Shown here: one piece after another, positions 26,908 through 34,766 of the stretch
How the letters are laid out: every line of letters begins with the position of its first letter
Numbering within the stretch: position 1 is the stretch's first letter
NCBI RefSeq assembly: GCF_001514205.1
Contig: NZ_KQ948763.1
Location: 591,300-655,299 of the forward strand
DNA from: Streptomyces griseoruber
Lineage (GTDB): Bacteria; Actinomycetota; Actinomycetes; Streptomycetales; Streptomycetaceae
Direction of reading: 5' to 3'
Length of the DNA: 64,000 nt
Made by a program: the position numbers and the translations under genes
The notes under the pieces: model-generated
Told to the model about the DNA's origin: nothing
The model's input: only the letters and a program-made list of their open reading frames with translations
The model's database searches: none

Positions 26908-27927
26908 ATGGACTTCGGACTCGTCCTGCAGACCGACCCGCCGGCCTCGAAGGTCGTCGAGCTGATGCAACGCGCGGAGGAGAACGGCTTCACCTACGGC
27001 TGGACCTTCGACTCCGCCGTGCTGTGGCAGGAACCGTTCGTGATCTACAGCCAGATCCTGGCCGGCACCAGCAGGTTGACCGTCGGGCCGATGGTGACCA
27101 ACCCGGGCACCCGCACCTGGGAGGTCACCGCCTCCACCTTCGCCACCCTCAACGACATGTTCGGCAACCGCACGGTCTGCGGTATCGGCCGCGGCGACTC
27201 CGCGATGCGGGTGGCGGGCCGCGCCCCGAACACCCTCGCCCGGATCAGCGAGGCCATGAAGGTCATCCGCGCCCTCGGCTCGGGCCAGGAGGCGGACCTC
27301 GGCGGCACGGTGGTCAGGTTCCCCTGGATCAAGGAGGGCGCGGAGCTTCCCGTCTGGATGGCCGCGTACGGGCCGAAGGCGCTGAAGATGACCGGCGAGG
27401 AGGCCGACGGGTTCATCCTCCAGCTCTCCGACCTGTACCTCACCGAGTACATGGTGAAGGCGGTCAAGGACGCGGCCGTCGCCGCCGGGCGCGACCCCGA
27501 CGACGTCAAGATCTGCGTGGCCGCCCCCGCCTACGTCACCGACGACGACTCGCCCGAGGCGCTCGCCCACGCCCGCGACCAGTGCCGCTGGTTCGGCGGC
27601 ATGGTCGGCAACCACGTCGCCGACCTGGTGTCCAAGTACGGTGCGCACTCCTCCCGGGTCCCCGAGGAACTCACCGACTACATCAAGGCCCGCGAGGGGT
27701 ACGACTACTCCCACCACGGCCGCAGCGACAACCCCGACACCGCGTTCGTGCCCGACGAGATCGTCGACCGGTTCTGTGTCATCGGACCCGTCGAGAAGCA
27801 CATCGAGAAGCTGAACGCCCTGCGCGAACTGGGCGTCGACCAGTTCGCCGTCTACGACATGCACGACGCGCGCGAGAAGGTCATCGACGCGTACGGCAGC
27901 ACGGTCATCCCCGCCGTCAACGGCTGA
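26908..27927 (+). CDS. LLM-class flavin/F420-dependent oxidoreductase (TIGR03842-like)
   Basis: A 339-residue luciferase-like monooxygenase-fold protein (MDFGLVLQTDPP start, GWTFDSAVLWQEPF, VGPMVTNPGTRTW, CGIGRGDSAMRVAGR, PVWMAAYGPKALK). It resembles the TIGR03842 subgroup, which I recall occurring beside hydantoinase/dihydropyrimidinase genes. ATG 26908 has GGAAGGG about 5 bases ahead. The cofactor could be F420 or FMN; sequence alone does not decide. Its place immediately after dihydropyrimidinase, with no pyrimidine dehydrogenase present, makes it a candidate for a redox step on the ring, which is inference. Confidence 0.88.
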   Translation: MDFGLVLQTDPPASKVVELMQRAEENGFTYGWTFDSAVLWQEPFVIYSQILAGTSRLTVGPMVTNPGTRTWEVTASTFATLNDMFGNRTVCGIGRGDSAMRVAGRAPNTLARISEAMKVIRALGSGQEADLGGTVVRFPWIKEGAELPVWMAAYGPKALKMTGEEADGFILQLSDLYLTEYMVKAVKDAAVAAGRDPDDVKICVAAPAYVTDDDSPEALAHARDQCRWFGGMVGNHVADLVSKYGAHSSRVPEELTDYIKAREGYDYSHHGRSDNPDTAFVPDEIVDRFCVIGPVEKHIEKLNALRELGVDQFAVYDMHDAREKVIDAYGSTVIPAVNG

Positions 27928-27968
27928 CCCCGCAACCGAGCACCTCCCCATCCCCCCACTCCAGTTCT

Positions 27969-27996
27969 CCCCTCCTCCACCGTCCTGGAGGAGGGG
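27969..27996. terminator. 11-bp-stem hairpin between LLM oxidoreductase and transporter
   Basis: CCCCTCCTCCA (27969-27979) pairs perfectly with TGGAGGAGGGG (27986-27996) around a six-base loop. It lies 42 bases after the oxidoreductase stop and 54 bases before the transporter ATG. There is no T-run. It could end the upstream transcript, or attenuate read-through into the transporter. Confidence 0.6.
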
Positions 27997-28050
27997 GCCG
28001 GAGACCCGCACGGCCTTTCCGGATCCGCCCCTCGTTTGATTGGCCTGCCC

Positions 28051-29580
28051 ATGACCGACACCGCTCCCACGGCCATACCCGTGTCCGATCAAGTCACCCT
28101 CCCCGACGGGCGCGTGGAGTTCGCCCCGGGTGCCCCGCCGCCCAGCGGCCCCTACGCCAACGAGGACCTGCTGCCGGTTCCCGTCGAGAAGCGCACCTGG
28201 ACCACGTACAACTTCTCCGCGCTGTGGGTCGGCATGGCCCACAACACGGCGTCGTGGACGCTCGCCTCCGGTCTGATCGCCGTCGGCATGGACTGGAAGC
28301 AGGCGGTGTTCACCATCGCCCTGGCCAATGTGATCGTGCTGGTCCCGATGCTGCTCACCGGGCACGCCGGACCGAAGTACGGCATCCCCTTCCCGGTCTT
28401 CGCGCGCGCCTCCTTCGGTATCCGCGGCGCCAACCTCCCCGCCGTCGTCCGGGCGTTGGTGGCCTGCGGCTGGTTCGGGATCCAGACCTGGATCGGCGGC
28501 GAGGCGATCTACTTCCTCGCCGGGAAGCTGATCGGCAACGGCTGGAGCGACGCCGGGACGATCGGCGGCCACCCCTGGACCATGTGGCTGTCGTTCGCGA
28601 TCTTCTGGGCGATCCAGGTCGCCATCATCTACCGGGGCATGGAGACCATCCGCCGCTTCGAGAACTGGGCGGCGCCCTTCGTCATCGTCGGCGCGCTGGT
28701 CATGCTGATCTGGATGAGCAACAAGGCGGGCGGCTTCGGCCCGCTGCTCGACCAGCCGTCCAAGCTCGGCTGGGGCGGCGACTTCTGGAAGCTGTTCTGG
28801 CCGTCCCTCATGGGCATGATCGGCTTCTGGTCCACGCTGTCGCTGAACATCCCGGACTTCACCCGCTACGGCAAGTCCCAGAAGGCGCAGACCTGGGGCC
28901 AGGCGCTCGGTCTGCCCACGACCATGACGCTGTTCGCGCTGCTGTCGGTGCTGGTCACCTCCGGCTCGCAGGCCGTCTACGGCGAGACGATCTGGGACCC
29001 GGTCCAGCTCGCCGCCAAGACCGACAACGTCTTCGGGCTGCTGTTCGCGCTGGTGACCGTGCTGGTGGCGACCCTGTCGGTGAACATCGCGGCCAACCTG
29101 GTCTCGCCCGCGTTCGACTTCTCCAACGTGGCGCCGCGCAGGATCAGCTTCCGTACCGGCGCCCTCGCCACCTGTGTCATCGGGGTGCTGATCTTCCCCT
29201 GGAAGCTGTACTCCGACCCGCAGGGCTACATCTTCACCTGGCTCGGTCTGGTCGGCGGTCTGCTCGGCACGGTCGCCGGCATCCTCATCGCCGACTACTG
29301 GATCCTGCGCCGCGGCAGGCTCGACCTGAGCGACCTGTACCGGGCGGGCGGCCGCTACTGGTACGACGGCGGCTGGAACTGGCCCGCCGTGGTGGCCTTC
29401 CTGACGGGCGGCGTCCTCGCGATCGGCGGCGCCAGCTTCGAGCCGATCATCGACGGCCGGCCCATCGCGGCCCTCGAGCCCCTCGCCGACTACGGCTGGG
29501 CGGTCGGCCTCGGCACCTCGACCCTGGTGTACCTGGTCCTGATGACCGTCACCGGACGACGGGAGCGGAGCGCGGCCTGA
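28051..29580 (+). CDS. NCS1-family nucleobase:cation symporter
   Basis: A 509-residue inner-membrane transporter with about 12 hydrophobic helices. NCS1 signatures include a WTTYNFSALWVGMAHN start of helix 1, a PVFARASFGIRGANLPAVVRA loop (quoted in part), ACGWFGIQTWIGGEAIY and FWSTLSLNIPDFTRYGKS. The family imports uracil, allantoin, hydantoins, cytosine or thiamine with Na+ or H+. With the adjacent dihydropyrimidinase and ureidopropionases, uracil/thymine or hydantoin uptake is the likely job. No convincing ribosome site precedes ATG 28051; a TTG at 28036 is an alternative start. The gene ends at a strong bidirectional terminator. Confidence 0.92.
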   Translation: MTDTAPTAIPVSDQVTLPDGRVEFAPGAPPPSGPYANEDLLPVPVEKRTWTTYNFSALWVGMAHNTASWTLASGLIAVGMDWKQAVFTIALANVIVLVPMLLTGHAGPKYGIPFPVFARASFGIRGANLPAVVRALVACGWFGIQTWIGGEAIYFLAGKLIGNGWSDAGTIGGHPWTMWLSFAIFWAIQVAIIYRGMETIRRFENWAAPFVIVGALVMLIWMSNKAGGFGPLLDQPSKLGWGGDFWKLFWPSLMGMIGFWSTLSLNIPDFTRYGKSQKAQTWGQALGLPTTMTLFALLSVLVTSGSQAVYGETIWDPVQLAAKTDNVFGLLFALVTVLVATLSVNIAANLVSPAFDFSNVAPRRISFRTGALATCVIGVLIFPWKLYSDPQGYIFTWLGLVGGLLGTVAGILIADYWILRRGRLDLSDLYRAGGRYWYDGGWNWPAVVAFLTGGVLAIGGASFEPIIDGRPIAALEPLADYGWAVGLGTSTLVYLVLMTVTGRRERSAA

Positions 29581-29615
29581 CCTGCGGCGCACGGCAACAC
29601 GGAAACACGGCCACA

Positions 29616-29662
29616 CGGCGACGGCCGGAGGATCCCGTCCGGGACTCCTCCGGCCGTCGCCG
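29616..29662. terminator. Bidirectional terminator, 17-bp perfect stem
   Basis: Arms 29616-29632 and 29646-29662 are exact complements (core ACGGCCGGAGGA / TCCTCCGGCCGT) around a 13-base loop. It separates the converging transporter gene and the DUF3558-like gene, ending 14 bases before the latter's stop. Confidence 0.85.
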
Positions 29663-29675
29663 GGGCACGGGTCGC

Positions 29676-30350
29676 TCAGCCGGCGCTCTTCAGGAGCGCC
29701 GCCACGGCCTCCTTCGCCGCCTTGATCGCCCCCGTGTTGATCACGTCCGTGCCGGGGGCCTTCTTCGACTCGAAGTCACTGCCGTTGTAGGTGACGACGA
29801 CCAGCGCGTTGGAGACCCGGGCGATGACGGTGCCCTCCCGGGTCTGCTGCTTGTCCTCCGTGGTCAGGTTCACCACCGAGTACCCGGCGTCGCCGAGGCC
29901 CGGCACATCGCCGCCGCCGCTCTTCTCCTTCAGCCGGTCCGCGTACGACGACCGCGCCGCGTCGTCCGAGTCCGTGATCTCGAAGGAGATGTCGAGCCAG
30001 CGGTAGTCGAACCCCTTGAGCGCGTTCCAGGAGCAGGTGCGGCGCAGCCTGGTGTCCGTGGAGGGGATCTCCTTGCCGGCCGTCTTGGCGCCCGGCACCA
30101 GCGAGGTGATCGTCTTGGCGGCCACGCTCGTGCACGGCGCGAGCGCGGCGTCGTACGTCTTGGACGCGGCGGTGTCGGACGAGCCGCCGTCGGCGGACTT
30201 CTTCTCGGACTGGGTCTGCTGGGTGTCCTTGGCCGCGGAGTCCTGGGCGTCGGCGTCCGGACCGGACGTCATCGCCCAGCCCGCGCAGGCCAGCACGACC
30301 ACCGGGGTCAGACGGGCGGTGAGGGCGAGCGGCAGTGGGAGAGAACGCAC
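29676..30350 (-). CDS. Secreted DUF3558-like protein
   Basis: A 224-residue exported protein. A signal peptide covers about residues 1-35 (MRSLPLPLALTARLTPVVVLACAGWA); the Cys in VLACAG might be lipidated although the lipobox is imperfect. A Ser/Lys/Asp-rich linker (36-65) leads to a DUF3558-like domain with APCTSVAAKTITSLVPGAK, RRTCSWNAL and VVVTYNG. The two cysteines probably form a disulphide. DUF3558 proteins are actinobacterial surface proteins of unknown role. GTG 30350 lacks a clear ribosome site. The gene is divergent from the YhgE/Pip-like gene. Confidence 0.75.
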   Translation of the reverse strand: MRSLPLPLALTARLTPVVVLACAGWAMTSGPDADAQDSAAKDTQQTQSEKKSADGGSSDTAASKTYDAALAPCTSVAAKTITSLVPGAKTAGKEIPSTDTRLRRTCSWNALKGFDYRWLDISFEITDSDDAARSSYADRLKEKSGGGDVPGLGDAGYSVVNLTTEDKQQTREGTVIARVSNALVVVTYNGSDFESKKAPGTDVINTGAIKAAKEAVAALLKSAG

Positions 30351-30565
30351 GGCGCACTTTCGTGGGGGACGGTGCGGACAGCAGTCCGCAGTGCGGACAA
30401 GGACGCCAGTGTCACACGACTCCCTGTGGGGCGGAAGGGAAAACTCGCAGCGTGCGCGCGCGGTGACGAAGGGGCACGAGAAGACGCGCCCCTCCTGACA
30501 TATCGTCGGATTTTTCGGGTGTGCGGGGATAAATTGGCACCACGACCAGTCACCTACGGAGAGCC

Positions 30566-31831
30566 ATGCCCGAATCCGCCGCCCCCGAGGCCCGCGCCCT
30601 CACCCTGCTGGGCCGCCCCAAGCTGTGGCTGCTGCCCACGGTCCTGACCGGACTGCTCGCCCTGCTCCTGTCCCTCCTCTACATGGGCGGCATCGTCAAC
30701 CCCAACGGCGACCTGCGCGACCTGCCCGTCGCCCTGGTCAACAGCGACACGGGCGCGCCGCCCGCCGGGCAGCGGCAGAACCTGGGCACCCAGGTCGCCG
30801 CCGCCGTCGCCGCCGACACCGCGGGCGGCTCGGTCGACTGGCGCCTCCTCAGCCGCGCCGAGGCGCAGGACGAACTGGACTCCGGGAAGGTGTACGGCGC
30901 GCTCGTCATCCCCGCGGACTTCACCGACTCCCTCACCGCGCTCACCACCACCCACGCCACCGTGCGGCCCACGCTCACCACCCTCACCAACCCCGGCAAG
31001 GGCAGCCTCGGCTCCTCCCTGGCGAGCCAGATCACCACCAAGGCCGCCCACCAGGTCTCCCTGACCATCGGCAAGCGGCTCACCGCCGCCGCCCCCGCCG
31101 CCGACTCCACGACCGCGCTGCTGCTCGCCGACCCCGTGAACGTCGTCACCCGGGTCGGGCACCCCATCGGCACCCACAGCGGTCTCGGCCTGACCGCCTT
31201 CTACTACACCCTGCTGCTCGTCCTCGCCGGCTTCATGGGCGGCAACGTCATCAGCAACGGCGTGGACACCGCCCTCGGTTACGCCGACAACGAGATCGGC
31301 CCCTGGCACACCCGCCGCCCCACCGTGCCGATCGACCGCACCCAGACCCTGCTGCTGAAGATGGCGATGACCGCCGGCATCACCCTCGTCAGCGTCTCCC
31401 TGGTGATGCTCGCCTGCGTGGCCGTCCTGGACATGGACGCCTCACACCTGCCGCTGCTGTGGATCTACTCCTACTGCGCGACCCTCGCGGTCGGCCTCGG
31501 CGTCCAGGCCATCAACGCGGCCTTCGGCGGCATCGGCCAGCTGGTGTCCATGTTCGTCTTCATCGTCCTCGGCCTGCCGTCCTCCGGTGCCACCGTCCCC
31601 CTCCAGGCGGTGCCCGACTTCTACCGCTTCCTTTCGCACTTCGAGCCCATGCGGCAGCTCAGCGACGGGGTCCGCGCCATCCTCTTCTTCGACGCGCGCG
31701 GCGACGCCGGACTGACCCGCTCCTGGATCATGATCGCGATCGGTACGGCCCTCGCCCTCGTCTTCGGCTTCGCGATGACCCGCTACTACGACCGCAAGGG
31801 CCACAAACGCCTCACCCCGCAGCCCGCTTGA
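30566..31831 (+). CDS. YhgE/Pip-type (ABC-2 permease-like) membrane protein
   Basis: A 421-residue membrane protein. One N-terminal helix (about 18-42, LWLLPTVLTGLLALLLSLLYM) is followed by a large outside domain (43-205; VALVNSDTGA, SGKVYGALVIPADF), then five further helices (from about 210 to 410). This is the YhgE/Pip layout related to ABC-2 transporter permeases and to phage-infection and type VII secretion accessory proteins. No ATPase is adjacent. CTACGGAGAG sits just ahead of the ATG. GATAAATT upstream (about 30528-30535) may be the -10 region. Role unknown; export or envelope function is inferred. Confidence 0.85.
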   Translation: MPESAAPEARALTLLGRPKLWLLPTVLTGLLALLLSLLYMGGIVNPNGDLRDLPVALVNSDTGAPPAGQRQNLGTQVAAAVAADTAGGSVDWRLLSRAEAQDELDSGKVYGALVIPADFTDSLTALTTTHATVRPTLTTLTNPGKGSLGSSLASQITTKAAHQVSLTIGKRLTAAAPAADSTTALLLADPVNVVTRVGHPIGTHSGLGLTAFYYTLLLVLAGFMGGNVISNGVDTALGYADNEIGPWHTRRPTVPIDRTQTLLLKMAMTAGITLVSVSLVMLACVAVLDMDASHLPLLWIYSYCATLAVGLGVQAINAAFGGIGQLVSMFVFIVLGLPSSGATVPLQAVPDFYRFLSHFEPMRQLSDGVRAILFFDARGDAGLTRSWIMIAIGTALALVFGFAMTRYYDRKGHKRLTPQPA

Positions 31832-31860
31832 CGCACTCCCCGGCTGGACAGCCTGGAGAG

Positions 31861-33648
31861 ATGAGCTTCACCACGCGGCCCACCCTCCAGGGCACCTTCG
31901 GCATGGTGTCGTCCACGCACTGGCTGGCCTCGCAGTCCGCGATGGCCGTCCTCGAGGACGGCGGCAACGCCTTCGACGCCGCCGTCGCCGGGGCGTTCGT
32001 CCTGCACGTCGTCGAACCGCACCTCAACGGCCCCGCCGGCGAGGTCCCGATCCTGCTCGCCCCGGCCGGCGGCGAGGTGCGGGTGCTGTGCGGGCAGGGC
32101 GTGGCACCGGCGGGCGCGACGGTCGCCCACCACCGGGGCCTCGGCCTGGACCTCGTCCCCGGCACCGGCCCGCTGGCCGCCGCCGTGCCCGGCGCGTTCG
32201 ACGCCTGGATGGTCCTGCTGCGCGACCACGGCACCAAGGACCTCGCCGATGTCCTGAAGTACGCCGTCGGGTACGCCGAGCACGGGCACGCGCCCGTGGA
32301 GAACCTCGGCGCCGCCGTCGAGACGGTACGGGAACTGTTCGAGACGGAGTGGACCTCGTCGGCGGAGGTGTACCTGACCGGCGGCCGGGCGCCCCGGCCC
32401 GGCGCGCTCTTGCGCAACCCCGCCCTCGCCGCCACCTGGCAGCGGCTCCTCGCCGGGACCGCCGGGGCCGGGGGCCGCGAGGCGCGCATCGAGGCCGCGC
32501 GGGAGGTGTGGCGCACCGGCTTCATCGCCGAAGCGCTCGTCCGCCAGGCCGCCCGGCCCACCCTGGACACCAGCGGCGCCCACCACACCGGCACCCTCAC
32601 CGCAGCCGACCTCGCCGGCTGGTCCGCGACCTACGAGACACCGGCGACGTACGACTGGAACGGCTGGACCCTGTGCAAGGCCGGCCCCTGGAGCCAGGGC
32701 CCGGTCTTCCTCCAGCAGCTCGCCCTGCTCCCGCCCGAACTGCCCGCGTACGGCTCCGCGGAGTACGTCCATCTGCTGGTCGAGGGCTGCAAGCTCGCCA
32801 TGGCCGACCGCGAGGCCTGGTACGGCGACGCGGCCGAGGTCCCGCTGACCGACCTGCTCTCGGACGGCTACAACGCGGGGCGCCGCGCACTCGTCGGGGA
32901 CAAGGCGTCCTACGAGCTGCGGCCGGGCAGCCCGGGCGGACGCGTCGCGCGGCTGAGCACGCACGCGTACACCGTCGTGGGCGACCGACCCGGCCATGAC
33001 ACGCCGGGGGCGGGGGAGCCGACGGTCGGGGCGGACGGGCTCACCCGGGGCGACACCTGCCACCTCGACGTCGTCGACCGCTGGGGCAACATGGTCGCGG
33101 CCACGCCCAGCGGCGGCTGGCTCCAGTCCAACCCGGTCGTCCCGGAGCTGGGCTTCCCGCTCGGCACACGGTTGCAGATGACCTGGCTGGAGGAGGGCCT
33201 GCCGAACTCCCTCACCCCCGGCCGCCGCCCCCGCACCACCCTCACCCCCTCCCTGGCCCTGCGCGACGGGGTGCCGGTGCTGGCCTTCGGCACCCCCGGC
33301 GGCGATCAGCAGGACCAGTGGCAGCTGCACTTCTTCCTCGCCGTCGCCCACCACGCGCGCGTGCGCGGCGGCCTCGACCTCCAGGGCGCGATCGACGCCC
33401 CGAACTGGCACAACGACTCCTTCCCGGGCTCCTTCTACCCGCGCGGCATGCGGCCCGGCAGTGTCACCGTCGAGTCGCGGACGCCGGCCGAGGTGGTGGA
33501 GGGGCTGCGGCGGCGCGGCCATGACGTGACCGTCGGCGCGCCCTGGTCCGAGGGCCGGCTGTGCGCCGTCGCCCGTGACCCGGCGACCGGGATCCTGTCG
33601 GCGGCGGCGAACCCGCGGGGGATGCAGGGGTACGCGGTGGGCCGCTGA
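31861..33648 (+). CDS. Gamma-glutamyltransferase-family protein, cytoplasmic copy
   Basis: A 595-residue Ntn-hydrolase of the gamma-glutamyltranspeptidase family. Motifs are VSSTHWLASQSAMAVLEDGG, GGNAFDAAVAGAF, and the processing nucleophile Thr399 in RGDTCHLDVVDRWGNM; GTPGGDQQDQWQ follows. Unlike the copy at 13038 it has no signal peptide, and its TCH replaces the usual TTH. The GGGGYF-type glycine loop is replaced by LNGPAGEVP. This places it in the distant GGT group often annotated as putative gamma-glutamyltransferase or acylase, so the substrate may not be glutathione. A GGAG lies very close to ATG 31861, and ATG 31903 is a second possible start. Confidence 0.86.
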   Translation: MSFTTRPTLQGTFGMVSSTHWLASQSAMAVLEDGGNAFDAAVAGAFVLHVVEPHLNGPAGEVPILLAPAGGEVRVLCGQGVAPAGATVAHHRGLGLDLVPGTGPLAAAVPGAFDAWMVLLRDHGTKDLADVLKYAVGYAEHGHAPVENLGAAVETVRELFETEWTSSAEVYLTGGRAPRPGALLRNPALAATWQRLLAGTAGAGGREARIEAAREVWRTGFIAEALVRQAARPTLDTSGAHHTGTLTAADLAGWSATYETPATYDWNGWTLCKAGPWSQGPVFLQQLALLPPELPAYGSAEYVHLLVEGCKLAMADREAWYGDAAEVPLTDLLSDGYNAGRRALVGDKASYELRPGSPGGRVARLSTHAYTVVGDRPGHDTPGAGEPTVGADGLTRGDTCHLDVVDRWGNMVAATPSGGWLQSNPVVPELGFPLGTRLQMTWLEEGLPNSLTPGRRPRTTLTPSLALRDGVPVLAFGTPGGDQQDQWQLHFFLAVAHHARVRGGLDLQGAIDAPNWHNDSFPGSFYPRGMRPGSVTVESRTPAEVVEGLRRRGHDVTVGAPWSEGRLCAVARDPATGILSAAANPRGMQGYAVGR

Positions 33649-33661
33649 CGCCGGAGATGCT

Positions 33662-33680
33662 CCGGTGCGGGCCGCACCGG
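33662..33680. terminator. 9-bp perfect inverted repeat, terminator-like
   Basis: CCGGTGCGG (33662-33670) and CCGCACCGG (33672-33680) flank a single base, followed by TTCTTCATCC, 14 bases after the stop of the gamma-glutamyltransferase-family gene. Confidence 0.6.
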
Positions 33681-33724
33681 TTCTTCATCCCGATTCCGCC
33701 CGGAGTGCACCGGCGGGGTGGGGA

Positions 33725-33747
33725 TTGTCAGTGGGGCGTGCTCTCAT
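33725..33747 (+). promoter_or_regulatory. RecA-NDp-like promoter of inositol-phosphatase-family gene
   Basis: TTGTCAGTG (33725-33733) is a perfect match to the upstream element, followed by exactly 8 bases and TCTCAT (33742-33747), which departs from TANNNT at one base. The ATG at 33755 begins 8 bases after the box ends, consistent with a leaderless transcript. Confidence 0.55.
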
Positions 33748-33754
33748 GGGAGGC

Positions 33755-34630
33755 ATGATCGAAGACAAGGAACCCAGCGACGGCATGAACGGCATCGACG
33801 AGTTCCTCGCCCGTCACTCGGCCGACGTGGAGGAAGCGGTCCGCAAGGCCGCCGCGGCCGAGATCATGCCCCGCTTCCGGCAGCTCGCCGACCACGAGGT
33901 CGACCAGAAGAGCGGCCCCCACGACCTGGTGACCGACGCCGACCGGGGCGCCGAGCTGTTCCTCACCGGTGCCCTCGGCGCCCTGCTGCCCGGCTCGGTC
34001 GTCGTCGGTGAGGAGGCGGTCCACGCCGACCCGGCGTCGTACGGGGCCATACAGGGCGACGCGCCGGTGTGGATCGTCGACCCGGTCGACGGCACCCGCC
34101 AGTTCGTGCGCGGCGAGGAGGGCTTCTGCACCCTGGTCGCCCTCGCCCACCGCGGCGTCCTCCTCGCCTCCTGGACCTACGCCCCGGCCCGCGACCAGCT
34201 CGCCACCGCGGTGCGCGGCGGCGGCGCCTTCCTCGACGGCGAGCGGCTGTTCGCCGGACGGCCCGCCCCCGGCCGCGACCTGGTGGTGGCCACCTCCCAC
34301 CCGGACTACACCACCGACGACCAGAAGCGCGCCCTGCTCGCCCTGCGCACGGACGGCGTGGCACCCCGCCCCTGCGGATCGGCCGGCCTGGAGTATCTCG
34401 CCCTGGCCCGGGGCGAGTTGGACGCGACCGCCTTCTCCTGGGAGGCGGCCTGGGACCACGCGGCCGGACTGCTGCTGGTCGAGGAGGCGGGCGGCGCCCA
34501 CCTGACCCTCAGCGGCATGCCGTTCCGTATCACCGGGGGCAACTCCCTGCCCTTCACCGCCGCCCGCGACGCGGCCACGGCCCGCCGTGTGGCGGACCTG
34601 CTGGCGAGCGGACCGGCCACGACGGGCTGA
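33755..34630 (+). CDS. Inositol-monophosphatase-family phosphatase (HisN-like)
   Basis: A 291-residue Mg2+-dependent phosphatase. Motifs are [16 protein letters not shown], the metal ligands in VVGEEAV and [13 protein letters not shown] (Asp-Pro-Val-Asp-Gly-Thr), and [15 protein letters not shown] near the C-terminus. The family covers inositol-1-phosphate, histidinol-phosphate and 3'-phosphoadenosine phosphatases; the N-terminal pattern is closest to histidinol-phosphatase-like members. ATG 33746 and 33785 are alternatives, but 33755 coincides with the predicted transcription start of the RecA-NDp-like promoter. It is followed after 136 bases by an oxidoreductase gene. Confidence 0.87.
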   Translation: MIEDKEPSDGMNGIDEFLARHSADVEEAVRKAAAAEIMPRFRQLADHEVDQKSGPHDLVTDADRGAELFLTGALGALLPGSVVVGEEAVHADPASYGAIQGDAPVWIVDPVDGTRQFVRGEEGFCTLVALAHRGVLLASWTYAPARDQLATAVRGGGAFLDGERLFAGRPAPGRDLVVATSHPDYTTDDQKRALLALRTDGVAPRPCGSAGLEYLALARGELDATAFSWEAAWDHAAGLLLVEEAGGAHLTLSGMPFRITGGNSLPFTAARDAATARRVADLLASGPATTG

Positions 34631-34766
34631 CCGCGGCGCCGGGGGCCCCGCGCATCGGGCTCGCGGCCGGCGGCGGGTGCCCTTCGGCGGGCTGTCGTAC
34701 CCCCGGCATATCCTGATCCCGGAGGCCGCCGGGCTGCGGAGGCCGCCCGCTGACGAAGGGGTCGAA

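Noticed and set aside
30625..33648. A single protein joining the YhgE/Pip-like region to the gamma-glutamyltransferase homologue
   Set aside because: The first 400 codons are the wrong frame of the YhgE/Pip gene. The transferase starts at 31861.
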